DNA of 64,000 nt, taken from Alphaproteobacteria bacterium (GTDB lineage: Bacteria; Pseudomonadota; Alphaproteobacteria; Sphingomonadales; Sphingomonadaceae). Numbering within the stretch: position 1 is the stretch's first letter; every line of letters starts with the position of its first letter. Made by a program: the position numbers and the translations under genes. The stretch covers positions 88,755-152,754 of the forward strand of contig JAUIFP010000001.1 of the NCBI GenBank assembly GCA_030430365.1. Direction: 5' to 3'. The notes under the pieces were generated by a model that ran no database searches, had not been told where the DNA came from, and worked only from the letters and a program-made list of their open reading frames with translations. Shown here in pieces: positions 38,649 through 47,056 of this stretch.

Positions 38649-38682
38649 CTTGCATATATGATTAAATGCGCATATAAGCAAG
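38649..38682. promoter_or_regulatory. Inverted repeat CTTGCATATATG-N10-CATATAAGCAAG, candidate ArsR-family operator
   Basis: 12-bp arms with 11/12 complementary in the ~85 bp divergent gap between sqr and rhodanese. Confidence 0.6.
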
Positions 38683-38711
38683 TTGTAATTTATAGATTGA
38701 GGAGCTGAATC

Positions 38712-39044
38712 ATGGGCCTGTTTGGCAAGTCCGATCACAAGGAGATCAACGTCACCGAACTCAAGGCGATGATCGACTCAGGTGAAGCCCTGGTGGTCGA
38801 TGTGCGCGAGGATGATGAGTTTGCGCAGGGACATATTCCCGGTGCGTTCAACCTGCCGCTTTCCAAATTCACGCCGGACAAGCTCCCCGATGCGGGGGGT
38901 AAGCAGCTTGTGCTCAATTGTCTTGGCGGCAAGCGCTCTGGCATGGCACTCGATAAATGTTCCAAGGCGCAATCGGCTGTCGACACGCATCTGAAGGGCG
39001 GTTTCGGAGCATGGGCGGAGGCCGGCTTTCCGGTCGAGCAATAG
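38712..39044 (+). CDS. Single-domain rhodanese
   Basis: NVTELKAMIDSGEALVVDVREDDEFAQGHIPGAFNLPLSKF; active-site LNCLGGKRSGMA. Confidence 0.92.
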   Translation: MGLFGKSDHKEINVTELKAMIDSGEALVVDVREDDEFAQGHIPGAFNLPLSKFTPDKLPDAGGKQLVLNCLGGKRSGMALDKCSKAQSAVDTHLKGGFGAWAEAGFPVEQ

Positions 39045-39069
39045 GCAATCGAGCGCCGGGGGCGAGAGG

Positions 39070-40056
39070 ATGGGCATCAGGCAATTTCTGTTCGGGATAG
39101 CAGCGGCAATGCTGCCGCTGGCCGTGGGGGCGTGCGGCGGCAATGGCGAAGCCGCAGGCGAAGCCCCGGTAAAGGCCGAAGGGGCGCGTTTCACCGTTCA
39201 ATTGGCCGATACGCCGGACTGGAAGGATGTGAGCGCCGAGATCGCAACCGTCGATCAGGCCCAGGTGCTTGCGCGCATTCCCGGCATTCTGACTTCTCTA
39301 ACCGTCAAGGAAGGCGATCTTGTCAGCAAGGGGCAAGTGATTGGCCGGATCGTCGACAGCCAGCTCGGCTATCAAGAGGCCGCAATGCGCGCGCAGGCGG
39401 TTCAGGCCAAGGCAGAGCTGGATCGTGCGCAGTTCCTTTATGACAATGGCGTTTATTCCAAGGCGCGGCTGGAACAGGCGCAGGCAGCGGCCGATGCGGC
39501 GAAAGCGCAGCAAAACGCGGTCCGCGCCGTGTCGGGCCAGGGCGCATTGCTTGCCCCGGCTTCGGGACGCGTGCTGACTGCGGACGTTCCCGCCGGATCG
39601 CCTGTGGCGCCGGGCATGCCGATTTTAACGATTACGGCCGGGGCCACCGTTCTGAAACTGGAACTGCCTGAATCTCTGGCTGCCACGGTGCAGCGCGGAT
39701 CGCAAGTCACGGCCGATATGCCCGGTGTGGGCGATGGAAAAGGCCGGATCACGAAACTCTATCCGGCGGTCAAGGGCGGGCAGGTGCGCGCCGATGCCGT
39801 ACTGCCCGGGCTCGACAACGCCCTGATCGGCCGCCGCATTGCGGCGCAAGTTGCGGCCGGCGAGCGCAAGGCGATGCTGGTGCCCGAAAGCTATGTCACG
39901 ACGGCCTATGGCATCGACACGGTTGTAGTCGTGGATGAAGACGGCGCTGCCGCCAGCGTGCCCGTGCAGACGGCTCCCAACGGCGAGGAAGGCATGCTGG
40001 AGGTTCTGTCGGGTCTTTCGGCGGGTGACGTGCTGGTCAAGAAGGCCGAAAAATGA
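39070..40056 (+). CDS. RND efflux periplasmic adaptor (MFP) lipoprotein
   Basis: Lipobox LAVGAC; ARIPGILTSLTVKEGDLVSKGQVIGRI, APASGRVLTADVPAGSPVAPGMPILTI. Confidence 0.92.
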   Translation: MGIRQFLFGIAAAMLPLAVGACGGNGEAAGEAPVKAEGARFTVQLADTPDWKDVSAEIATVDQAQVLARIPGILTSLTVKEGDLVSKGQVIGRIVDSQLGYQEAAMRAQAVQAKAELDRAQFLYDNGVYSKARLEQAQAAADAAKAQQNAVRAVSGQGALLAPASGRVLTADVPAGSPVAPGMPILTITAGATVLKLELPESLAATVQRGSQVTADMPGVGDGKGRITKLYPAVKGGQVRADAVLPGLDNALIGRRIAAQVAAGERKAMLVPESYVTTAYGIDTVVVVDEDGAAASVPVQTAPNGEEGMLEVLSGLSAGDVLVKKAEK

Positions 40057-43000
40057 GCGCCGCGTCTCTCGGGATCTCCGGGCGGATAACAAAGGCGACC
40101 ATCAACTCGCCTTTGACGCCGCTGATGCTGCTCGCGGCCATTCTGGTGGGCATTATTGCCACCATGACCATCCCGCGCGAGGAAGAACCGCAGATTTCCG
40201 TGCCCATGGTGGATATTCGCGTGGCAGCGCCCGGCCTGTCCGCCAGCGATGCGGTAGAGGTCGTCGGAAAGCCTCTGGAGACGATCGTCAAAAGCGTGGA
40301 CGGGGTGGAGCATGTCTACACCCAGGCGGAAGACAATGGCGTGATGGTGACGGCGCGTTTCCTGGTCGGCAGCGACCCTGAAGACGCCGCCACGCGGATC
40401 GACGAGAAACTCAATGCCAATATGGACCGGATCCCTACCGGCATACCGCCGCCGCATGTCACAGTGCGGGGGATCAACGACGTGCCGATCGTGGTGCTCA
40501 CGCTTTCTCCCAAGCCCAATGCGCCAGGTGTCTGGAACGAACAGATCCTGCATGAAATCGCGGGCCGGCTGCGCACGGAAGTGGCCAAGGTGGAAGATGT
40601 CGGCCTGACCTTCATCGTTGGCGGGCAGCAACAGGCCGTCCGTATCGCGCCCGATCCTGCCAAGCTGGCGCTCCACAATGTGCCGCTGGGCAGTCTGCTG
40701 GATGCAGCCAGCCAAGCCAATCGTGCCTTTCCTGCCGGAACGGTGCGCGAAAGCGGACAAACGGCAACTGTCGTCGCCGGACAGACGCTTACTGGGGCAC
40801 AGGAAGTCGGCAATCTCCAGGTTCGCGCGGTGGATGGATCGCCCGTTTACATGCGTGATGTCGCCGTGGTCGAAGAAGCGCCGCTGGAGGACCAGCAGCA
40901 TGTCTGGCGCTGGGCGAAGGACGAAGAAGGGCAGGGCGAATGGAACCGCACGCCTGCTGTCAGCCTGGCAGTGGCCAAGCGGGCCGGCGCCAATGCCGTG
41001 ACCGTTTCGGAACATATCGTGGAGAAGGTCGAAGAACTGGAAGGTTCGCTGATCCCCACCGGGCTCGATGTCACTGTCACCCGCAATTACGGGGAGACGG
41101 CGGACGAAAAGGCCAATGAGCTGCTGTTTCACCTCGCACTGGCGACCGTATCCATCGTGATCCTGATCGGTTTCGCGATCGGCTGGCGGGAAGCCGGCGT
41201 GACGGCCATCGTCATTCCCACCACGATCCTGCTGACGATGTTCGCGTCCAATATCATGGGTTTCACGATCAACCGGGTGAGCCTGTTCGCGCTGATCTTC
41301 TCGATCGGTATCCTGGTCGACGATGCCATTGTGATGATCGAGAATATCGCGCGCCATTGGGCCATGGGTGACGACAGGCCCCGCGTTCAGGCCGCGGTGG
41401 AGGCCGTGGCCGAAGTCGGCAACCCGACCATCGTCGCCACCATGACCGTGGTCGCCGCGCTGCTGCCCATGCTCTTCGTTTCCGGGCTCATGGGCCCTTA
41501 TATGGCGCCGATCCCGATCAACGCTTCGGCAGCGATGATCTTCAGCTTCTTTGTCGCGGTGATCATTGCGCCCTGGCTGATGATCCGCTTCGCCCGCAAT
41601 GCGCTGATCAGCGGGCATGAGCATGAGGATACCCATGGCGGCAAGCTTGGCCAGCTTTATGCCAAGATCGCCCGCAAGGTGATTGCCGACAGGAAGAGCG
41701 CCTGGCGCTTTCTGATCGGCGTGGGCGTGGCGACGCTGGTTGCCTGCTCCATGTTCTATTTCAAGGCCGTAACGGTGAAGCTGCTGCCCTTCGACAACAA
41801 GTCGGAGATCCAGCTTGTGCTCGACATGCCTGAAGGCACCAGCCTGGAACAGACGGCCCGCATGCTGGACGAGGCCGCAGCTGTGGCGCGCAAGGTGCCG
41901 GAAGTGACAAGCATGGAAGCCTATGCCGGCACATCGGCGCCGTTCAATTTCAACGGGCTTGTGCGCCACTACTTCCTGCGTGCCCAGCCTGAAATGGGCG
42001 ATGTGATGATCACGCTGCTGCCCAAGGGGGATCGTTCCCGGGCCAGCCACGATGTTGCCGTGGACCTACGCGATCGGCTCGCCCAGCAGCTGGATTTGCC
42101 GGATGGCGGCGTCATCAAAGTGGTGGAGACTCCGCCCGGACCGCCGGTTCTGGCCACGCTGTTGGCGGAGATTTATGGTCCTGACGAGCAGACCCGCCGA
42201 GCCGTGGCCATGAAGGTGGAAGAGCTGTTCAAAAGCGTGCCCTTCATCGTCGACGTGGACAACAGCTACGGGGAAGGGCGCCCGCAACTGCGGCTCGTGC
42301 CTGACCGCGCAAAGCTCGATCATTACGGCCTGTCCGAAAGGCAGGTGTTCGATTCCATCGGTGCCTTAATGGGCGAACAGACCATGGGCTATGCGCCGCA
42401 GGGCAAGGGCCGCGATCCTCTGCCGATCCATGTCGCGCTCGATCAGTCGGAACGGGCCTGGTCTGCCAGCCTGGCGGCGACACCGGTGGCGGTTACCACT
42501 TCGGCGGGCTATCCGCAGCTGATCCGGCTGGGCGAGCTGGTCGATGCCCGCATGGAACGCGGCGAGCCTGTGATCTTCCGCCGTGACGGACGCGGCGCGG
42601 CGATGGTCCAGGCGGAGCTCGCCGGACGCTACGAGGCGCCGATTTACGGTATGCTGGCCGTGCAGGATGCGATTGACGGTTTCGATTGGGCCGCTGCGGG
42701 CCTGCCGAAGCCCGAAATTGCCTTGAATGGCCAGCCGGCGGATGAAAGCCATCCCACGCTGCTGTGGGACGGCGAATGGGAAATCACCTGGGTCACCTTT
42801 CGCGACATGGGCGCGGCCTTCATGGTCGCCCTTCTGGGCATCTATGTGCTGGTTGTGGCGCAGTTCGGTAACTTCAAGATACCCTTGGTAATCCTCACGC
42901 CGATCCCGCTGACGCTGATCGGCATCGTGATCGGGCATATGCTGTTCGGTGCGCCGTTTACGGCCACCAGCATGATCGGCTTCATCGCGCTCGCAGGCAT

Positions 43001-43295
43001 CATCGTTCGAAACTCGATCCTCCTGGTCGATTTCATCCGCCATGCACGCGCGCCGGACAAGAGCCTGCGCGATACCCTGCTGGAAGCCGGCACGATCCGC
43101 TTCAAGCCGATCGCACTAACGGCCGCTGCGGCAATGATCGGCGCGGCCGTGATCCTGACCGATCCGATCTTCCAAGGGCTGGCGATTTCGCTGCTCTTCG
43201 GACTTGCTTCCTCCACCGCGCTCACGGTCTTGGTGATCCCCGCCATCTATGTCGTGCTGCGCGATGACGGGAAGCCCTTGGCGGACGGTTCATGA
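40053..43295 (+). CDS. RND efflux transporter permease
   Basis: 1080 aa; IPREEEPQISVPMVDIRVAAPGLSASDAVEVVGKPLE, FSIGILVDDAIVMIENIARH, GIIVRNSILLVDFIR. Confidence 0.95.
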   Translation: MSAASLGISGRITKATINSPLTPLMLLAAILVGIIATMTIPREEEPQISVPMVDIRVAAPGLSASDAVEVVGKPLETIVKSVDGVEHVYTQAEDNGVMVTARFLVGSDPEDAATRIDEKLNANMDRIPTGIPPPHVTVRGINDVPIVVLTLSPKPNAPGVWNEQILHEIAGRLRTEVAKVEDVGLTFIVGGQQQAVRIAPDPAKLALHNVPLGSLLDAASQANRAFPAGTVRESGQTATVVAGQTLTGAQEVGNLQVRAVDGSPVYMRDVAVVEEAPLEDQQHVWRWAKDEEGQGEWNRTPAVSLAVAKRAGANAVTVSEHIVEKVEELEGSLIPTGLDVTVTRNYGETADEKANELLFHLALATVSIVILIGFAIGWREAGVTAIVIPTTILLTMFASNIMGFTINRVSLFALIFSIGILVDDAIVMIENIARHWAMGDDRPRVQAAVEAVAEVGNPTIVATMTVVAALLPMLFVSGLMGPYMAPIPINASAAMIFSFFVAVIIAPWLMIRFARNALISGHEHEDTHGGKLGQLYAKIARKVIADRKSAWRFLIGVGVATLVACSMFYFKAVTVKLLPFDNKSEIQLVLDMPEGTSLEQTARMLDEAAAVARKVPEVTSMEAYAGTSAPFNFNGLVRHYFLRAQPEMGDVMITLLPKGDRSRASHDVAVDLRDRLAQQLDLPDGGVIKVVETPPGPPVLATLLAEIYGPDEQTRRAVAMKVEELFKSVPFIVDVDNSYGEGRPQLRLVPDRAKLDHYGLSERQVFDSIGALMGEQTMGYAPQGKGRDPLPIHVALDQSERAWSASLAATPVAVTTSAGYPQLIRLGELVDARMERGEPVIFRRDGRGAAMVQAELAGRYEAPIYGMLAVQDAIDGFDWAAAGLPKPEIALNGQPADESHPTLLWDGEWEITWVTFRDMGAAFMVALLGIYVLVVAQFGNFKIPLVILTPIPLTLIGIVIGHMLFGAPFTATSMIGFIALAGIIVRNSILLVDFIRHARAPDKSLRDTLLEAGTIRFKPIALTAAAAMIGAAVILTDPIFQGLAISLLFGLASSTALTVLVIPAIYVVLRDDGKPLADGS

Positions 43296-43609
43296 ACCGG
43301 GCACTTCCCCTGGAGATCATGCAGTCCAACGCGGACGCCATGGCAAGCAGGCTGAAAATACTCTCCCATCCCGATCGGCTCCTGATGCTTTGCCGGATGT
43401 CGGAAGGGGAAGTGACGGTGGGCGAGTTGGTCTCGCTAACGGGCATGTCTCAGTCGAGCGTGTCCCAGCATCTCGCCAAGTTCCGGGATTGCGGCCTGGT
43501 GAGTGTCCGGCGCGAAGGGCAGACGCGTTTCTACCGCCTGATCGATCGCGACGTCCTGAAGATCGTCAATGCGCTTTGCGTCATTGGCGGTTCCAAAGGT
43601 CCGGCATAG
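43292..43609 (+). CDS. ArsR-family regulator, SqrR/BigR-like candidate
   Basis: MASRLKILSHPDRLLMLCRMSEGEVTVGELVSLTGMSQSSVSQHLAKFRDCGLVSVRREGQTRFYRL; Cys34, Cys67, Cys96. Confidence 0.9.
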   Translation: MNRALPLEIMQSNADAMASRLKILSHPDRLLMLCRMSEGEVTVGELVSLTGMSQSSVSQHLAKFRDCGLVSVRREGQTRFYRLIDRDVLKIVNALCVIGGSKGPA

Positions 43610-43621
43610 CTTCGAATGAAG

Positions 43622-44503
43622 CTATTTCCTGAAATAGCGTTCTTGGAAGCAATCGACGAAGAAGTCCTGTAGTTTGGTGCGCCAGTCTTCTGGCAGAGCC
43701 GATGAAACAAACAGCTTTACCTCAAAGGGGTCGAATTTTCGCAGATTGACGAGAACGCCTTCCTTGTCATGGCACGTCACAAATGTCTCGATGGCGTGGT
43801 AGACACCAATACCCCGGCAGGCCAACCGGATTGCGACGTCGACATGTTCGTTTCGTGCAGTGATGTTTTTGGGGCGCAAGCCGTGTCGCGCAAGTTGCTG
43901 CAAAGTGTGTTTCTCGAACGAGGAATGCTGCTGCGGCAGTATGAACGGCGTTTCATCGTTCAGCTTTTCACGGAATTCGGGAAGGCCGTAAACCCCGGTT
44001 TCCACGAGCGCGAGCACCTTGGCGCCGGGCAGTTTCTGGCCGTCACCAACGGTTAGGAACGCCACATCGATCTCGTCTCGATCGATCAAGCTGTCTGCTT
44101 GTTTGCGGTCGGCGCTCGGTCTGAAGTTGAAAGTGATATCGGGATTTTCCAGTGTGAACTCGGCCAGCTTGGGGCGCACAAAATCCTCGAACAGATGCGT
44201 GCCAATCACTGCGTTGACAGGTCTGCGATGCTTTGCCGGCCCGTCATAATAGGCGGACATTCGGCGCCCAATTTCCAGGAACGGTTCCAATTCGGCGAGG
44301 AAACTCTCTCCATCAGGGGATAGCTTGATCGGTCGCCCGGATTGGCGTTCGAACAGTCGGCGGCCGAGTTGATTCTCCAATGCCTTGATGTGGCTGCTCA
44401 CCGCCGGCTGGGAGATGCGCATGGCTTCTGCCACCTCCCGCAAGCTGTTTCTGCGGGCGGCTTCCCGGAAAATCTCGAGCTGGCGAATGGTGAACGGTAG
44501 CAA
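43622..44503 (-). CDS. LysR family transcriptional regulator
   Basis: TIRQLEIFREAARRNSLREVAEAMRISQPAVSSHIKALENQLGRRLFER. TTG start at 44503 with GAGGGA upstream. Confidence 0.92.
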   Translation of the reverse strand: MLPFTIRQLEIFREAARRNSLREVAEAMRISQPAVSSHIKALENQLGRRLFERQSGRPIKLSPDGESFLAELEPFLEIGRRMSAYYDGPAKHRRPVNAVIGTHLFEDFVRPKLAEFTLENPDITFNFRPSADRKQADSLIDRDEIDVAFLTVGDGQKLPGAKVLALVETGVYGLPEFREKLNDETPFILPQQHSSFEKHTLQQLARHGLRPKNITARNEHVDVAIRLACRGIGVYHAIETFVTCHDKEGVLVNLRKFDPFEVKLFVSSALPEDWRTKLQDFFVDCFQERYFRK

Positions 44504-44537
44504 TCCGGCTCCCTCGCAAAGCCAAGTGATAACTATC

Positions 44538-44558
44538 AACTTATAGCATGGATAAGTT
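44538..44558. promoter_or_regulatory. Inverted repeat AACTTAT-N7-ATAAGTT containing a T-N11-A LysR-type box
   Basis: Perfect 7-bp arms between divergent LysR and TonB receptor. Confidence 0.6.
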
Positions 44559-44664
44559 CAACGGCAATTGCTTGGCCAGGATGGTTATACGATTGTGTCT
44601 TACAGTCGGCTCGGTGCCGGCATCCTAACGGTCGCTCAGACGACAAAAAACGGGGAGGTACAAG

Positions 44665-46977
44665 ATGAAGCCCACAAGCAGGTTGCATGCCCATCGATTG
44701 GGCCTTGCAACGATTTCGTCCAGCATTTTCGCGCTCGCCGCGGCCTCGCAGGCTCAGGCACAGGACGCACAGAGCCAGGCGGCCACCAACAATGAAATCG
44801 TCGTCACCGCCCAGTTCCGCGAACAGAGCCTGCAGGATACGCCGCTCGCCATCACGGCGGTGTCCAGCGAAATGCTGGAAGCGCGCGGTAGCCGGAACGT
44901 AACGGATATCGCAGCCTCGGCGCCGAACGTCACACTGGAAGTCAGCGCCGGCCAAAGGGGCAACGGTCTGACGGCCTATATTCGCGGTATTGGCCAGTAC
45001 AACACTGCACCATTCTATGAACCGGGCGTGGGCACATATATCGACGATGTCTACATCGCCAGCATGCAGGGTTCGCTGCTGAACCTTGTCGATCTTGACC
45101 GGGTCGAAGTTCTGCGCGGGCCGCAGGGCACGCTCGCAGGGAAGAACTCGGTTGGCGGCGCGATCAAGCTGTTCACTCAGAAACCGCAGGGTGACGGAAC
45201 GGGCTATGCGCAGGCCACATACGGTTCCTTAGACCACTTGTCCGGGAGAGCGGCGGCCGACTTCGCGCTGACGGACAATCTGTTTGCGCGCCTGAACATC
45301 GCCGCGCAGGATGAAGACGGTTATGTCGACCGCGTCGACTACGCTTGCGAAAATCCGGGATCGGGCCTGCCGCGCTTTGCCGCCGGAGACGACAGCTGCA
45401 AGTTCGGTACGCTGGGCGGGATCGGTTATGTCGGCACGCGTCTGGCCCTGCGCTGGCTGCCCACGGATCGGCTCGAGATCAATATCGCGGCCGATTATAC
45501 CGATGAAAACTCGGATCCCGCGCAGCAATTGGTCGAAGTAACCAATCCCGCCGCTCTGCCCCCCGTTTCGCTGAATGGCGTGATGCTTGGTACGCAGTTC
45601 GATACCGCCGGGACATACAAGTCTTACAGCACCTATTGTAACAACAACCATCCCAGCGGCGGAACCGTCTGCTTCGATCCCTATGCCGAGACCGACGTAT
45701 GGGGCGTGATGGGTACAATCGATTTCGAAGTTTCGGACAATATTTCGCTGAAATCGATCACGGCATACCGGGCAAGCGAATCCTATAATGTGGTTGACGG
45801 CGATGGTTCGCCGCTAACTGTCACCAACACGCAGATTGGTTACCGCAATCGCCAGTTTTCCCAGGAATTGCGGCTCAACGCGCAGTTGATGGATTCATTG
45901 TCGCTGACTGCAGGCGTCTATTACCTGGACGGCTATGTGAATGGCGAACAGGAAGTGAATATCGCCTACATCAACAACAACTTCATCAACGACGATGACA
46001 CTGATGTGGAATCGAAGGCTGCCTATGGACAGCTTGTTTTCGATGTCACGGATCGGCTGACGATTGTTGGCGGGCTGCGTTATACCGAGGAAAAGCAGGA
46101 ATACGTCTTCTACCGGACCAGGCCGGACGGCAATGATACGCCGGTTCCCGGATTGTTCGACACGAACGATCCGCCCTATGAAGGAGACAGCCTGGATTAC
46201 CGTATCAACGCCTCCTTCAAGGTCAGCCCCGTCGTGATGATCTATGGTCAATACGCGACGGCATTCAAAGGCGGCGGATTGAACGGTCAGGTGTTCTTCC
46301 CCGACCAGGTCTATCCGTTCGATCCGGAGCAGATCGGCACTTTCGAAGCTGGCTTCAAGTCGAGTTTCCTCGACAATCGTGCAACGTTCAATTTTGCCGG
46401 CTTCTATAGCGACTACACGGATATTCAGCTCCAGGCGCAGTCATGCCCGCCGCCTTCTACGCCGTTCCCCTGTGCGGGGCCGCAGAATGTCGGCAGTGCG
46501 CATATCAAGGGCGTCGAGGCAGAGCTGTTCATGGAACCTGTTGAGGGCCTCGAGATCGATGCTTCGATCGCTTATCTCGATTTCGAATATTACGAGCTGC
46601 TCAACACGCCCAATATCACGCTCGACATGGTGTCGCCCTACACACCGGAATGGAGCGGAAGCCTTGGCATCCAGTATGAAGCCGTGTTGGGAAATAGCGG
46701 TTCTATCATTCCGCGCATGGATCTCTCCTACCGCAGCCATATCTTTACCGACCCGGTTAGCGGGCCGCTGAATCGCATAGACGAGCGCACACTCGTCAAC
46801 GCGCGTCTGACTTACATTTCACCTGATCGGGATTGGGAATTGTCGGCGCGAGTCACGAACCTGTTCGACGAGTATTACCTGTCGAACCTGATCGATAACA
46901 CCCGCTTCACCGGCTTGCGGTTCCCAACGCCGGGCGAACCTAGGCGGTGGTATGTAAGTGTCAGGAAGAATTTCTGA
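44665..46977 (+). CDS. TonB-dependent outer-membrane receptor
   Basis: NNEIVVTAQFREQSLQDTPLAITAVS, GVGTYIDDVYIASMQGSLLNLVDLDRVEVLRGPQGTLAGKNSVGGAIKL, C-terminal WYVSVRKNF; GGGGAGG RBS. Confidence 0.96.
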   Translation: MKPTSRLHAHRLGLATISSSIFALAAASQAQAQDAQSQAATNNEIVVTAQFREQSLQDTPLAITAVSSEMLEARGSRNVTDIAASAPNVTLEVSAGQRGNGLTAYIRGIGQYNTAPFYEPGVGTYIDDVYIASMQGSLLNLVDLDRVEVLRGPQGTLAGKNSVGGAIKLFTQKPQGDGTGYAQATYGSLDHLSGRAAADFALTDNLFARLNIAAQDEDGYVDRVDYACENPGSGLPRFAAGDDSCKFGTLGGIGYVGTRLALRWLPTDRLEINIAADYTDENSDPAQQLVEVTNPAALPPVSLNGVMLGTQFDTAGTYKSYSTYCNNNHPSGGTVCFDPYAETDVWGVMGTIDFEVSDNISLKSITAYRASESYNVVDGDGSPLTVTNTQIGYRNRQFSQELRLNAQLMDSLSLTAGVYYLDGYVNGEQEVNIAYINNNFINDDDTDVESKAAYGQLVFDVTDRLTIVGGLRYTEEKQEYVFYRTRPDGNDTPVPGLFDTNDPPYEGDSLDYRINASFKVSPVVMIYGQYATAFKGGGLNGQVFFPDQVYPFDPEQIGTFEAGFKSSFLDNRATFNFAGFYSDYTDIQLQAQSCPPPSTPFPCAGPQNVGSAHIKGVEAELFMEPVEGLEIDASIAYLDFEYYELLNTPNITLDMVSPYTPEWSGSLGIQYEAVLGNSGSIIPRMDLSYRSHIFTDPVSGPLNRIDERTLVNARLTYISPDRDWELSARVTNLFDEYYLSNLIDNTRFTGLRFPTPGEPRRWYVSVRKNF

Positions 46978-46991
46978 TGAACTCCCAACCT

Positions 46992-47022
46992 GGTCCCCCG
47001 CCAATGGTGGGGGGCCATTTTT
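46992..47022 (+). terminator. Intrinsic terminator/attenuator between TonB receptor and sulfatase
   Basis: GGTCCCCCGCC-AAT-GGTGGGGGGCC: 11-bp stem including two G-U pairs, then ATTTTT; 15 nt after receptor stop and 35 nt before sulfatase ATG. Confidence 0.75.
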
Positions 47023-47056
47023 GGACCATCTGAAACAAGGATTTGGGCAGAGGCAA

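Noticed and set aside
39906-42050. 714-aa minus-strand ORF
   Set aside because: His/Asp/Arg-rich reverse translation of the RND pump; no signal peptide or domain.
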